Positions 28,034 through 38,624 of a DNA stretch of 64,000 nt are shown here, in pieces. Every line of letters begins with the position of its first letter. The first letter of the stretch is position 1. The notes under the pieces were generated by a model. It did no database searches. It was not told the DNA's origin and saw only the letters and a program-made list of their open reading frames with translations. Source of the DNA: Phaeosaccion multiseriatum (lineage: Eukaryota; Ochrophyta, other classes); contig OZ218957.1 of the NCBI GenBank assembly GCA_965112735.1, forward strand, positions 2,232,001 through 2,296,000, in the 5' to 3' direction. Made by a program: the position numbers and the translations under genes.

Positions 28034-28395
28034 TGGGGGCTCATGGGAGCCATCGACGGAGCGGCCGCCTGAGGAGCAGGAGTACACCAGCCAGCAGACA
28101 GCGAGACCATCAGCACACAGCATAGCAACCACAGTTAGTCACGCCTTGTCACCCGCACCACCCCCAGTAGGATAGTTCACATATCACCTCCACCACCTCA
28201 CTCCTTCCCACACCCCTTCATCTCCTCCTCCCCCCCTCACTCCCTTCCCATTCCCCATTATCCTCTACTCTACCACCCTTACCATCCTCTTCCCCTCCAC
28301 ATCACGCTCCATCAATACCACACATACACGCATCTACACATGGTTACAACTTACCTCGAGCGCTCCAATACTGAGCCCATAAGCTCTAATATACA
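28034..28395 (+). mobile_element. Non-LTR retrotransposon copy 1 (last codons plus 3' UTR)
   Basis: The copy starts within the last codons of the element ORF (DWGLMGAIDGAAA, stop at about 28072) and runs to the shared 3' end. The duplication TCTCACACCCCTCGAC, 16 bases, is perfect at 28018-28033 and 28396-28411. The 5' junction shows CCCTCGAC shared between target and element, a microhomology join. Confidence 0.75.
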
Positions 28396-28487
28396 TCTCA
28401 CACCCCTCGACAGTACACGTCTTACGTATGCGCACAGCTCCATGCCTAATGCACAATCCTCCTTGGACCTGATGCTTCTCACACCCC

Positions 28488-29062
28488 CACCAAACGGACG
28501 AGCTCATCGAGGCGATGGCCATCCACAAGGCATCAAGAGGGCTCGGCCCCGCAGCGGCGGCAGCCACGGGCCCCATCAAGGGCCTCCTGCGCCAACAACT
28601 GTCCCTCGCCCTTCAACGCGCCCTCTCACAGCGGGAGATCAGGTATGGCACCCTCCTTCGAGCCACGATGACGCAGCACGAAGCAGCAGAAACCCTCGAC
28701 TGGGGGCTCATGGGAGCCATCGACGGAGCGGCCGCCTGAGGAGCAGGAGTACACCAGCCAGCAGACAGCGAGACCATCAGCACACAGCATAGCAACCACA
28801 GTTAGTCACGCCTTGTCACCCGCACCACCCCCAGTAGGATAGTTCACATATCACCTCCACCACCTCACTCCTTCCCACCCCCCTTCATCTCCTCCTCCCC
28901 CCCTCACTCCCTTCCCATTCCCCATTATCCTCTACTCTACCACCCTTACCATCCTCTTCCCCTCCACATCACGCTCCATCAATACCACACATACACGCAT
29001 CTACACATGGTTACAACTTACCTCGAGCGCTCCAATACTGAGCCCATAAGCTCTAATATACA
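28488..29062 (+). mobile_element. Non-LTR retrotransposon copy 2 (about 250 coding bases plus 3' UTR)
   Basis: It begins at the codons for QTDELIEAMAIHKAS, keeps the stop near 28739 and ends at the shared terminus. It is nearly identical to 29629-30202 of copy 3. The target duplication is about TCTCACACCC (28477-28486 and 29063-29072). Confidence 0.75.
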
Positions 29063-29075
29063 TCTCACACCCCTC

Positions 29076-30202
29076 GGAGCGCTCCCCCACGGCCACAACA
29101 CCATGGCCCCCGCAGAATGGACCATGGCCCTTCGTCGCAACCTCGGTGTCAACACACCATACGCGGACCCGCCCCCACCCTGCCTCGGCACAGGCTGCGC
29201 CCGCACGGCAAGCACCACCCACGCCACCATCTGCCCCCGCACCGGCCTCCACAACCACACACACCACCTCCTCGTCAAGGCCTTTGGGAGGATGATGCAC
29301 AGCGTGGGCATAGGCGGAGCACGAGTAGAGGACCAGACCTGCTTCGACGGCCCCACGGGCACCCGAGCAGGCCGAGACCTACGCATGGACCTGACCTATC
29401 CCGCAGGTAGCTTCCCGGGAGCGGACGCACCCCTGCGGAGAAACCTCCTCTGCGACATCACCGTCACCAACCCCACCGCCCCCACCCACGTGGGACGGGC
29501 CTCCACCACGCCAGGCCACGCAGCAGCCGCCGCCGAAGAGCGCAAGCGCACGCACTACCTGGGCAGTTTTCTGCCCGGGACTTCAACCCTGAAGTGCATT
29601 GCAATCGAGACGTACGGCAGACTGGGCCACCAAACGGACGAGCTCATCGAGGCGATGGCCATCCACAAGGCATCAAGAGGGCTCGGCCCCGCAGCGGCGG
29701 CAGCCACGGGCCCCATCAAGGGCCTCCTGCGCCAACAACTGTCCCTCGCCCTTCAACGCGCCCTCTCACAGCGGGAGATCAGGTATGGCACCCTCCTTCG
29801 AGCCACGATGACGCAGCACGAAGCAGCAGAAACCCTCGACTGGGGGCTCATGGGAGCCATCGACGGAGCGGCTGCCTGAGGAGTAGGAGTACACCAGCCA
29901 GCAGACAGCGAGACCATCAGCACACAGCATAGCAACCACAGTTAGTCACGCCTTGTCACCCGCACCACCCACAGCAGGATAGTTCACATATCACCTCCAC
30001 CACCTCACTCCTTCCCACACCCCTTCATCTCCTCATCCCCCCTTCACTCCCTTCCCATTCCCCATTATCCTCTACTCTACCACCCTTACCATCCTCTTCC
30101 CCTCCACATCACGCTCCATCAATACCACACATACACACATCTACACATGGTTACAACTTACCTCGAGCGCTCCAATACTGAGCCCATAAGCTCTAATATA
30201 CA
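29076..30202 (+). mobile_element. Non-LTR retrotransposon copy 3 (longest, C-terminal ORF part plus 3' UTR)
   Basis: This is the longest copy. It is inserted into the right-hand target duplication of copy 2, so the two stand in tandem. The duplication TCTCACACCCCTC (13 bases) lies at 29063-29075 and 30203-30215. It carries about 800 coding bases and a 3' UTR of about 320 bases (29880-30202). The reverse transcriptase domain is missing because of 5' truncation. Confidence 0.75.
29077..29879 (+). pseudogene. Retrotransposon ORF fragment: zinc knuckle plus PD-(D/E)XK-like domain
   Basis: The frame has no start of its own: the open frame continues upstream into the neighbouring element. It shows a C-x4-C-x7-H-x3-C cluster (CLGTGC, then THATIC). 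This is followed by HNHTHHLLVKAF and then a pattern RMDLTYPAG / LLCDITVTNPT / EERKRTHYL. In R2-, NeSL- and CRE-type elements a CCHC cluster precedes a restriction-like endonuclease whose core is an Asp, a D-x-T/V strand and E-x-x-K. The order and spacing fit that layout, so this is inferred to be the C-terminal endonuclease region of a non-LTR element. The AIETYGRLG segment follows, then helices to the stop. The assignment rests on pattern only. Confidence 0.6.
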
Positions 30203-30484
30203 TCTCACACCCCTCCACAGTACACCTCTTGCGTATCCTCACAGCTCCGTGCCTAATGCACAATCCTCCCTGCTGCGACTGCTTCTCACACCCCTCCACA
30301 GTACATGTCGTCCGCGTCTTCCGCATTCTCGCAGCTTCGTGGCTAATGCAAAGCCCTCCTTGGACCTGCTTCTTCTCGCAGCCCTCCACAGTACACGTCT
30401 TGACCACAGCTCCGAGGCTCAAGTAAAGTCCGCCCTGCTGCGAATGCTTCTCACACCCCTCCCCAGTCCGCGGTTTTTGGATCC

Positions 30485-31773
30485 CGGCTGCGAGGCAGAG
30501 GGTCTTCTCCTCTGAGAGTTCTTCAACAGATCAACGGGATAAGATATCAGGGTATGATGATGGAAACCTCAGCTCTGAGTGGCTCCTCCCTCACGTTCTC
30601 TCCCGCGGATCGCTGTGGAGAGATTGTCTTCTAGTTCCCCCCCAACGCCTTCAAAACAAAACAAACTCGCCTCAGGAGATGAGGGTCTCACGCCCATCCA
30701 CCGCACACCAGCTCTTGAGTGGCTCTTCCCTCTCGTCTCCTCCCGCACGTTGCTGAAAGACAAGTCTTTGTGCAGAGTATTGCCTGTGAAATGGGAACCT
30801 GTGAAAGGAGAGAGAAAATGAGAAAATGGGAAAGGGGGGATATGGCGCGTCTGGTGCCATCTGTGCTGGCCAAATTTTGCAGCTGAAATTTTGTATTTTT
30901 TTCTTCAATCGCACTGCCTATTGACCTAACGACCTGTTCGCCACTCCCGCCTCGAGTGTCGTGTGCATGAGCTCCCTGCTCCCTCCGACGTCAGTCACAT
31001 CGCCATGATGAGTATGGGAGCCTGACAGCAAGAGAGCAGCCCAGCCTACAGCAGCCCCAGCCTGATGGCCTCACAGCCGAAGCCTGAGAACCTCTCCTCC
31101 CCATCCCACAACCGAATCATAGAAGATGCAAGTGATCTAATCAAAAGCAAAGTCAAAGAGGAAAGGCCCCTCTTCGTCTGTAGCTTTGACCCGGCTCATG
31201 CCTTCCGTGCTCCCACCTCCCTGCACAGCCAACACAACACACATGAATACATCCAGAGGGCAACAGCGGCAGAGCAGAGCAGAGCAGAACAGAGCAGCAG
31301 CGAGGGCCCGGCGTACGAGCGACAGGGCGCAGCTGCTTCACACAAGTCCGTGTGTACGGGTCACGTCAAGCACGGGGCAGAATGTCTGAACTCAACCCCG
31401 CTAGGGAATTCACAGGATAGGCACCAGCCTCTATCTAAAGTACTGCTTCTACCAAGAACACTCCCAGCGTCCATCATGGCGGTGGCAAGGCGTGAAAGTC
31501 ACTCGCCCCATTACCCTCCTCCCTGTTGGCTTATTCCAACCCACAACCCCCTGGACAAGACTCGCAGACACTTCCTCCCCTCTCTCTCCTCGTCGATGCT
31601 CTCGGTCTTCCGCTGTCTCCTGCCCCAAGCCTCCGACCTCCAACACCCCCTAGCCCCCCCCCGACCCACCCACACCCACCCGCCCACCCGCCCACCCACC
31701 ATGGTACGATGGTGCAAGCCAAGCTTCACCGTGGCGAAGGTAGGCAGGAGATGAGGCGGACGGCTTCGCGTCA
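30485..31773. other. Duplicated flank between zinc-finger units A and B
   Basis: The interval contains the 5' flank of copy A (30485-30905) and the 3' flank of copy B. The part 30905-31790 is repeated at 33640-34860 with small indels, as shown by shared words such as ATCGCACTGCCTATTGACC and ACCAAGAACACTCCCAG. Short minus-strand frames at 30569-30763 and 33101-33313 are homologous to each other and may be a lost or non-coding 5' exon. I see no other gene. Confidence 0.6.
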
Positions 31774-32880
31774 CTACATCCCCAGTCCCGAGGTATCAGC
31801 ACCAGCACAAGCCCCTGCCACGCCCCCCACACGCACGCACGCTCGCAGCGCCTTCCGTCCCCGCCTCTTCTTCTCACTCGCCACCACCATGCCCTCCTCC
31901 AGCACCTCCCACTCGTCCTGCTGCTTCTCGTCATCCTCTTCACCCCCTCCTCCCCCTGAGCGATAGCGCTGGTAGGCAGACACAAAGCCTCGAATTGTGC
32001 TCTCCAGGCTGGTCCCCTTCCTCTTGGTGCGCACAGCGTAATGGGGCAGCAGTAACACCTTACTCTGGCCCACATACACCACCACGCCATTCGACAGCTC
32101 CCTATCCCGGTGGCCCCAGCAGGCTATGGCAGCGTCGGCAGCAGCATCTTCCAGCTCTCTCCACAGACCATTGGGAAGCTGAATCTCATCCCCGACATGA
32201 AGCCCCAGCCTCGCAAGCAAACCTACTCCATCCCCATCCTCCTCCGCTGCTTCCTTCTCTTCCTGTTGCCTCTCCTGTCCCTCAACTGAAGGGGGGAACT
32301 TCGCCCTCTTCCTTCCTCCCCTATTGATGTCAGTGGCAGCTCCTCGCTTGGGTTTAGGCGTGCACTGGGCAATCTCCGTCTGCTCCGCTCCCTCCCCTTT
32401 CATTCGAGCATGGCGTGTACACATCCCACCAGATCCACCTTTTGCTTGCTTCTCACACTCCTCCACAGTACACGTCTTTCTCACAGCCCCATGCCTAGTG
32501 CACAATCCTCCCTGCCTCGACTGCTTCTCACACCCCTCCACAGTACACGTCTTTCTCACAGCTCCATGCCTAGTGCATAATCCTCCTTGGACCCGCTGCT
32601 TCTCACACCCCTCCACAGTACACCTCTTGTGTATCCTCACAGCTCCATGCCTAGTGCATAATCCTCCTTGGACCCGCTGCTTCTCACACCCCTCCACACT
32701 ACACGTCTTGCGTATCCTCACAGCTCCGTGGCTAGTGCACAATCCTCCCTGCTGTGACTGCTTCTCACACCCCTCCACACTACACGTCATCCTCACAGCT
32801 CCGTGCCTAGTGCATAATTGTTCCTGCTGTGACTGCTTCTCACACCCCTCCACAGTACATCTCGTCCGCGTCTTCCGCAT
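31774..32880 (-). CDS. Zinc-finger repeat protein, copy B (intact)
   Basis: This is an uninterrupted relative of copy A with the same C-terminal domain and the same last residues (GADTSGLGM). From the first in-frame ATG (32880) it encodes 368 residues: five consecutive full C-x4-C-x9-C-x2-H fingers, a diverged sixth (CTVEECEKQ), an acidic/basic linker and the unrecognised domain LGLHVGDEIQLPNG onward. The frame stays open upstream to about 33084 through two more, partly degenerate fingers, without any ATG, so a 5' exon may be missing from this model. The finger family is best known from plant WRKY19-type and oomycete proteins; DNA or RNA binding is inferred. Uninserted target words TTCTCACACCCCTC occur in nearly every finger of this copy. 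Confidence 0.7.
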   Translation of the reverse strand: MRKTRTRCTVEGCEKQSQQEQLCTRHGAVRMTCSVEGCEKQSQQGGLCTSHGAVRIRKTCSVEGCEKQRVQGGLCTRHGAVRIHKRCTVEGCEKQRVQGGLCTRHGAVRKTCTVEGCEKQSRQGGLCTRHGAVRKTCTVEECEKQAKGGSGGMCTRHARMKGEGAEQTEIAQCTPKPKRGAATDINRGGRKRAKFPPSVEGQERQQEEKEAAEEDGDGVGLLARLGLHVGDEIQLPNGLWRELEDAAADAAIACWGHRDRELSNGVVVYVGQSKVLLLPHYAVRTKRKGTSLESTIRGFVSAYQRYRSGGGGGEEDDEKQQDEWEVLEEGMVVASEKKRRGRKALRACVRVGGVAGACAGADTSGLGM

Positions 32881-33084
32881 TCTCGCAGCTTCGTGGCGAA
32901 TGCAAAGCCCTCCTTGGACCTGCTTCTTCTTACAGCCCTCCACAGTACACGTCTTGACCACAGCTCCGAGTCTCAAGTAAAGTCCGCCCTGCTGCGAATG
33001 CTTCTCACACCCCTCCCCAGTCCACGATTTTTGGATCCCGGCTGCGAGGCAGAGGGTCTTCTCCTCTGAGAGTTCTTCAACAGA

Positions 33085-34190
33085 TCAACGGGATAAGATA
33101 TCAGGCTATGATGATGGGAATCTCAGCTCTGAGTGGCTCCTCCCTCACGTTCTTTCCCGCGGATCGCTGTGGTGTTTTTTCTTCTTCTTCCCCCCCAACC
33201 TTCAAACAAAACAAATGCGCCTCAGGAGATGAGGGTCTCACGCCCATCCACCGCACAACAGCTCTTGAGTGGCTCTTCCCTCTCGTCTCCTCCCGCACCC
33301 GGCTGAAAGACAAGACTGTATATTACGTGTGAAAGGGGAGACTGTGAATGGAGACAGCAAAAAAGGGTAATGGGGCGCGTCTGGTGCCATCTGTGCTGGC
33401 CGAAATGAATGAAACGACCCTTATGATGCCATCTCTGCGCTGCCTAAAAGTAACGACTTTAACCGCCCCTCGGATTTAGGCCCCAGGCGCATCAGATGCC
33501 CGCAAGTGTCCGATGCCGAATCTCCCGCGCATAGAGGGATCACTGGAGACCCACAGCCAACCTGCGTCTAATGGCGCACATAGCACGCGCATAGACTGCC
33601 ATGTTCAACGCGAGAGTGAAAAAAGTATTTGTTCAATCAATCGCACTGCCTATTGACCTAACGACCTGTTCGCCACTCCCGCCTCGAGTATCGTGTGCAT
33701 GAGCTCCCTGCTCCCTCCGACGTCAGTCACATCGCCATGATGAGTATGGGAGCCTGACAGCAAGAGAGCAGCCCAGCCTACAGCAGCCCCAGCCTGATGA
33801 CCTCACAGCCTGAGAACCTCTCCTCCATCCCACAACCGAATCATAAAAGGTGCAAGTGATCTAATCAAAAGCAAAGTCAAAGAGGAAAGGCCCCTCTTCG
33901 TCGGTAGCTTTGACCCGGCTCATGCCTTCCGTGCTCCCGCCGCCTCCTTGCTTGCACAGCAAACACAACACACATGAATACATCCAGAGGGCAACAGCAG
34001 CAGAGCAGAGCAGAGCAGAGCAGCAGCGAGGGCCCGGCGTAAGGGCGACAGGGCGCAGCTACTTCACACAAGTCCGTGTGTACGGGTCACGTCAAGCACG
34101 GGGCAAAGTAGTCGTACTTTTACTAGACTGATACCTTATCCTCTGAACTCAGACCCCGCTAGCTAGGGAATTCACAGGATAGGTACCAGT
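33085..34190. other. Flank of zinc-finger unit B running into unit C
   Basis: No gene is supported. 33640-34190 repeats 30905-31440. Unit C has an extra stretch near 34107-34140 containing AGTCGTACTTTTACTAGACT, which recurs inverted at 34480-34500 just outside the MITE-like element. Confidence 0.5.
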
Positions 34191-34475
34191 CGGCCCTGGA
34201 AGAGGTTATCAGATTACTGATTACGGCCGGCGCAGCCGGCCTGATTACTGATTACTGCCGGCGCCAGCCGGCCTGATTACTGATTATGGCGCCAGCCGGG
34301 CCTGATTACTGATTATGGCCGGCGCCAGCCGGGTCTGATTACTGATTATGACCGGCGCCAGCCGGCCTGATTACTGATTATGACGGGCGCTAGCCGGCCT
34401 GATTACTGATTATTGGCGCCAGCCGGCCTGATTACTGATTATGACCGGCGCACACTGTAACCTCTTCCAGGGCCG
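34191..34475. mobile_element. MITE-like element built on a 30-base minisatellite
   Basis: Terminal inverted repeats CGGCCCTGGAAGAGGTTA (34191) and its complement (ending 34475) bound 285 bases. They are flanked by GTACCAGT (34183-34190) and ATACCAGT (34476-34483), an 8-base duplication with one mismatch as expected for hAT-type insertion. The homologous site in unit B (about 31420) lacks it. The inside is seven units of about 30 bases, CTGATTACTGATTATG plus GGCGCCAGCCGG. It has no coding capacity. Confidence 0.72.
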
Positions 34476-34828
34476 ATACCAGTCTAGCAAAAGTACGACT
34501 TCTACCAAGAACACTCCCAGAATCCACCGTGGCAGTGGTAAAAGGCGTGAAAGTCGCTCGCCCCATCACCCTCCTCCCTGTTGGCTTATTCCAACCCACA
34601 ACCCCCTGGACAAGACTCGCAGACACTTCCTCCCCTCTCTCTCCTCGTCGATGCTCTCGGTCTTCCGCTGTCTCCTGCCCCAAGCCTCCGACCTCCAACA
34701 CCCCCTAGCCCCCCCCCGACCCACCCAAACCCACCCACTCATCCACCCACCCACCATGGTACGATGGTGCAAGCCAAGCTTCACCGTGGCGAAGATACGC
34801 AGGAGATGAGCTGGACGGCTTCGCGTCA

Positions 34829-34861
34829 CTACATCCCCAGTCCCGAGGTATTAGCACCAGC
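34829..34861 (-). pseudogene. Zinc-finger repeat gene, copy C, last codons only
   Basis: The minus strand reads the final residues (NTSGLGM and stop) of the zinc-finger gene, then homology ends abruptly at about 34861. Only the 3' end and 3' flank of a third unit remain, so unit C is a truncated duplicate. Confidence 0.7.
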
Positions 34862-34948
34862 CATAAGATGTTCGGGTCCGCCGCCATCTGTGAAGTTTTT
34901 CTGTAACATCTTTTTTGATCCTCCTTTTTTATCTCCTGCCCGGGCCCC

Positions 34949-35683
34949 ATGGCGCCGCCCGCCCTCTTTAGGAGGAGGACCCCCTTTCCCCGAGCAGGGA
35001 TATGGGCCTCGTCGAGAGGGGGCTACAGCAGACAGCCGCATAGACCAGCGGGGTCGCCAAATGAGGGAGATTTCTCTCCCTGTGGCTTCGATGAACAAGA
35101 AGGCGCACCCGTTGCAAGCGTCGCTCTAGCCGATAGCTCCATCGACTTGTCGGAAGAAGAGGGTCAAGGAGATAGGGGACATACAACTGGGGATGATGAC
35201 TCAGCGGCGAAAAGGGGGGGTGCAAGAAAGGAAAAGAAGGAGGCGCAAGAGGAGATACAGGCACAAGGTACAGCAAAGGAGGATTATATGGAGCTTCTGC
35301 GACTGATCCGGGAACGCCAGAGCGTAAGGAGAGCGGAATGGTCAAAGACCACGACTGAACTTGCCAAAGCTGCGGCCCAAGCCGCTGAGGCAGAGGCAGA
35401 AGCGGAAGCAGCAGCACAACGGACCAGAGCTAAACTTGGCCGATCCGAGGCTGGCCAAGCGGATGAAGCACAAGGCGCAGAGGTTAGTGCTAGTGTGGAC
35501 CATTCTAAGGCCAAAGCAGAGGGGGGTAGGGGTGAGAGATCAGAGATTCCACCCAGTCTAATCTACCTTCGTTATCAGAACGATGCTGCCAGGGCCGTCG
35601 ACTGTGGCATTGGGCCCTCTTCCCATTGGCCATGGTCTGTGTGCTGCCCACCCCTTCCTCCTCTGAGTAGAGCAAAGGACTGA
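34949..35683 (+). CDS. Hypothetical Ala/Glu-rich protein, possibly exon 1 of the LRR gene
   Basis: The open frame of 244 codons starts at an ATG in good context (CCCCATGG). It has an acidic Ser-rich segment (DSSIDLSEEEG) and then a helix-forming Ala/Glu/Lys-rich part (TTELAKAAAQAAEAEAEA). No domain is recognised. A phase-0 donor at 35483 (GAG/GTTAGT) and a strong acceptor before 35716 (TACCCAG/CAG) would join residues 1-178 in frame to the acidic first exon of the downstream LRR gene. In that case the frame after 35482 is intronic. It begins only about 90 bases after the truncated zinc-finger copy, so it may also be a recombination product. Confidence 0.4.
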   Translation: MAPPALFRRRTPFPRAGIWASSRGGYSRQPHRPAGSPNEGDFSPCGFDEQEGAPVASVALADSSIDLSEEEGQGDRGHTTGDDDSAAKRGGARKEKKEAQEEIQAQGTAKEDYMELLRLIRERQSVRRAEWSKTTTELAKAAAQAAEAEAEAEAAAQRTRAKLGRSEAGQADEAQGAEVSASVDHSKAKAEGGRGERSEIPPSLIYLRYQNDAARAVDCGIGPSSHWPWSVCCPPLPPLSRAKD

Positions 35684-35751
35684 CCATCATTCTCTTCGCC
35701 CCCATTGCTACCCAGCAGTTACAGAAAGAGCATGGCCAGAAGGGAGACGCC

Positions 35752-38541
35752 ATGGGGGAGGAGGACGACGAGGCCGAGGAGGAGAAGGGAAAGGACGAGG
35801 ACAAGGGGAACGAGGAGAATGGGGAGGGAAGAGACAGAGAAGGGGCACAGAAGCGGGCTAGCCAGGGCCCAATCGGAGAGAGCACGGGGTGGGGTGGAGA
35901 AGAGAACGACCTTGCACGCGACAATGGCGTCGAGGAGGACTGGAACTTAGAGGGGGGGGGAGAGGAGGAAGAGCACCAAGAGAAGGGGGGGGAGGAGAAT
36001 GAGCAGGAGGGTGGGGAGGAGGGGAAGGAGGAGGAGGAGCAGGAGCAGGAGGGTGGGGAGGAGGGGAAGGAGGAGGGGGAGGAGCAGGACGGTGGGGAGG
36101 AGGGGAAGGAGGAGGGCCCTGATGAGGTCCAAGGTAGTGGAGGGAATGAGGGACACGACGATGACGTGTCTTCAATCGAGTCTGGTGGTAAGTGAATGGA
36201 GGGAGGGAGGGGGAGGGGGAAGGGGGGGCGGAGGGGGAGGGGGAGGGAGGAGGGGTGAGCAGCGGGTGTGCGTGTGTAGTGTGTGTATGGTTGGCGGGAG
36301 TGCGGAGGGAGGAGAGGGTGGAAGGGAAGGGGGGAGGCACCGAGAGAGGAAGACAACCAGGAGAGAGAGAGTGAGAGAGTGAGGGACAGAGAAGAAAAGG
36401 GAGGACGAGAAGAAGAAAGAAAGAGAGGAAGGGTTGGAGGAGAAACAGAGAAGGGAGGAGGTGGAGCGACTGTTTGCCATTCCCAGCCCAAGTGCCCCCC
36501 CCCCTCCATCCACTGCCATCCCCCCCCCATCCACTGCCATCCCCCCTCATCCACTGCCATCCCCTGCCCCCCAGCCTAAGTGCCCCCTCCCCTGCAAAAA
36601 TCCAGTCATCGCACTGCACTATCTTCACTTCCTTTCCTTCCTCTCGGTGTTTTTTTTCATCATTGTTTCTCTTCCCGGCCTCCCTCCAATGCGCTCTCTG
36701 CCATGCTCTGCCATCTCCTGCATGTACCGCATGCATGCGCTTGTGTGTGTGTGCGTGTGTGTGCCTGCCCATCTATGTCTGTCTCCCTCTCTGTCTTTCC
36801 GTCCATCTCCATGTCTCCCCACCTAGACTCCCTGGACTCTCCATCTTCTCAGCATCACCTTCTGCGGCAAGAGGTGCCGGAGTGGCTCCTTGACGCGGGA
36901 GGGCAGGGAAGACAGGCCTTCTTTGACCTCTACAAGTAAGTGTAACGATTGTGAAAATACTAGTGACGTCATCACCATACCCTCAGGGGGGGGAGAACAC
37001 ATGATGACATCACCCTCCTCTCCTCTCCCCTTCCCTCCCCTCCCCTCCCCTCCCCTCCGCTGCCCCTCCCCTCGCCTCGCCTCCCCTCCCCTCCCCCCCC
37101 CACACCCAACAACCCACAATCCTATCACACCCTCACTTCGGTATGGTGCATACGACTGGGATCTATCTACGATCGGCTGCCATCGACTACCATCGGCTGC
37201 CTTCCGCTGCCATCCACTGCCATCGACGGCAGACACGACAACCCCCCTGCCATCTGTCGTACGGGAGAGGAAATCCTCGGCCGTAGTAGAGGAAACAAGG
37301 GCATGTTTGTGAATGGTCAGCCCAATTTGCGCTTCCTTCCCATGCGCCCCGTCTCTGCGGCAGCACTGAGGCAACTGCCCCCGCCTGTGTTGAAGCGAGC
37401 ACCACCGAAGCCCAAATGGACACCCACGATCATAGCCAGTGATACCAAGAGGAAGCGGAAGAAGGAGAAGGAGAAGGAGCAGGAGGAGGAGGAGGAGGGG
37501 GGGGGGGGGAGGAGGAGAAAGAGGGGGGGCGGGAAGGAGGAGGGGAAGGGAAACGGGAAGCGGAAGGGGAAGGACAAGGGGAAGGAGAAGGACGGGGGGG
37601 AGGAAGGGGGGAAAGGGAAGCAGAAGGAGGCGGGAAAGGAGAGGGGGAAGGAGGTGGGGAAGGGACAGGAGCATGAGGCGGGGGAGGGAAGAGGCACTGC
37701 AGCACACAGCCCGCAACATGTGGTGATACAGCAGCAACAACAGCAGGCCGTAAGGACCGCGACGAAGCCCGGAGGAGGAGGAGGAGGAGGAGGAGGAGGA
37801 GGAGGAGGAGGAGGAGGAGGAGGAGGAGGAGGAGGAGGAGGAGGAGGAGGAGGAGGAGGAGAAGGGGGGGTTGGAGGAGGAGGAGGTGAGGAGGAGGCGA
37901 GTCTTACCAGCGCGCCGGATGCGGCCCTGCGTGCAGACTTTGTTCGTTGCGCGGCACACGATGGCTCTCAGAGGCCTTCGTCTGCGAGAAGGAACTACCT
38001 GCTGCGTTGCGCGCACCAGCAGCTGACGCCTCTACCTGTCGTGACTGCGGCTCTGGTCGATGTTCGTCGGGTGGGGGGAGAGGGGGAGGGCGAGGTGGGG
38101 AAGGAAGGAGGAGAGGGAGAGGGGGGGGCGGAGGAAGAGGGGAAGGGAGAGGGGAAGGAGGGGGAGAAGGTGGGTGATGGAGGGGAGAACGGGAAGGGGC
38201 GGCAGAAGCAGCAGCCGCAACAGTTGGTAATACAGCAGCACCACCACGACGACGACAGCGATTCATCCGATGTCGACGACGACCTGGAGGAGGAGGAGCA
38301 CAAGGCCGCGCGTCTGAGGGAGGCTGAGGAGGCCGGGGACCTCAAGACTGCTCTCATGCTCACTCAGGCCAAGCGGGCGCCGCCCCGCTTCAAAGGGTCA
38401 CTGTCCCTGCGCCACTACTTTGTGGGGTGCAGCAGGGCAGAGGCATTCAAAAAGGCGCTCAGGGCCTTGCCGATGGAGCTAGAGGTGGGCAGGGCTGAGG
38501 TGGGGGGAGGTTATCTTGCTCGCTCGCGCTCTCTCTCTCCC

Positions 38542-38624
<83 letters not shown>

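Larger units (their letters stand above)
26617..30484 (-). pseudogene. Zinc-finger repeat gene, copy A, broken by four retroelement insertions
   Basis: The minus strand encodes tandem units of about 25 residues with spacing C-x4-C-x9-C-x2-H (for example CTVEGCEKQSQQGGLCTRHG). They are followed by a basic linker and a conserved C-terminal domain (LGLHVGDEIQLPNGLW, then VVVYVGQSKVLLLPHYAV) that I do not recognise, ending in TSGLGM. The finger resembles the Cys/His repeats next to plant WRKY19 and in oomycete and algal proteins; nucleic-acid binding is inferred. Reading from 30484 towards 26617, finger DNA is interrupted at 30202, 28487, 28033 and 27689 by plus-strand retroelement copies. Each adds an antisense peptide (MYIRAYGLSIGALE) and then a stop. 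The piece 27680-26617 stays open for about 355 residues. No ATG lies in frame at the 5' end. Copy B is the intact comparison. Confidence 0.75.

Noticed and set aside
29007-29879. Complete ORF starting with ATG at 29007
   Set aside because: The ATG and first codons lie in the 3' UTR of the upstream retroelement copy; the true element ORF is 5'-truncated at 29076.
27690-30202. Four copies of a 250-base repeat explained as tandem duplication
   Set aside because: The copies have different 5' ends and target duplications of different lengths at different fingers, which fits independent target-primed insertion better, although duplication after the first insertion is not fully excluded.
33101-33313. 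Short minus-strand frame upstream of zinc-finger copy B
   Set aside because: It is homologous to 30569-30763, but the two are both non-ATG in part and diverge by frameshift; not supported as an exon.
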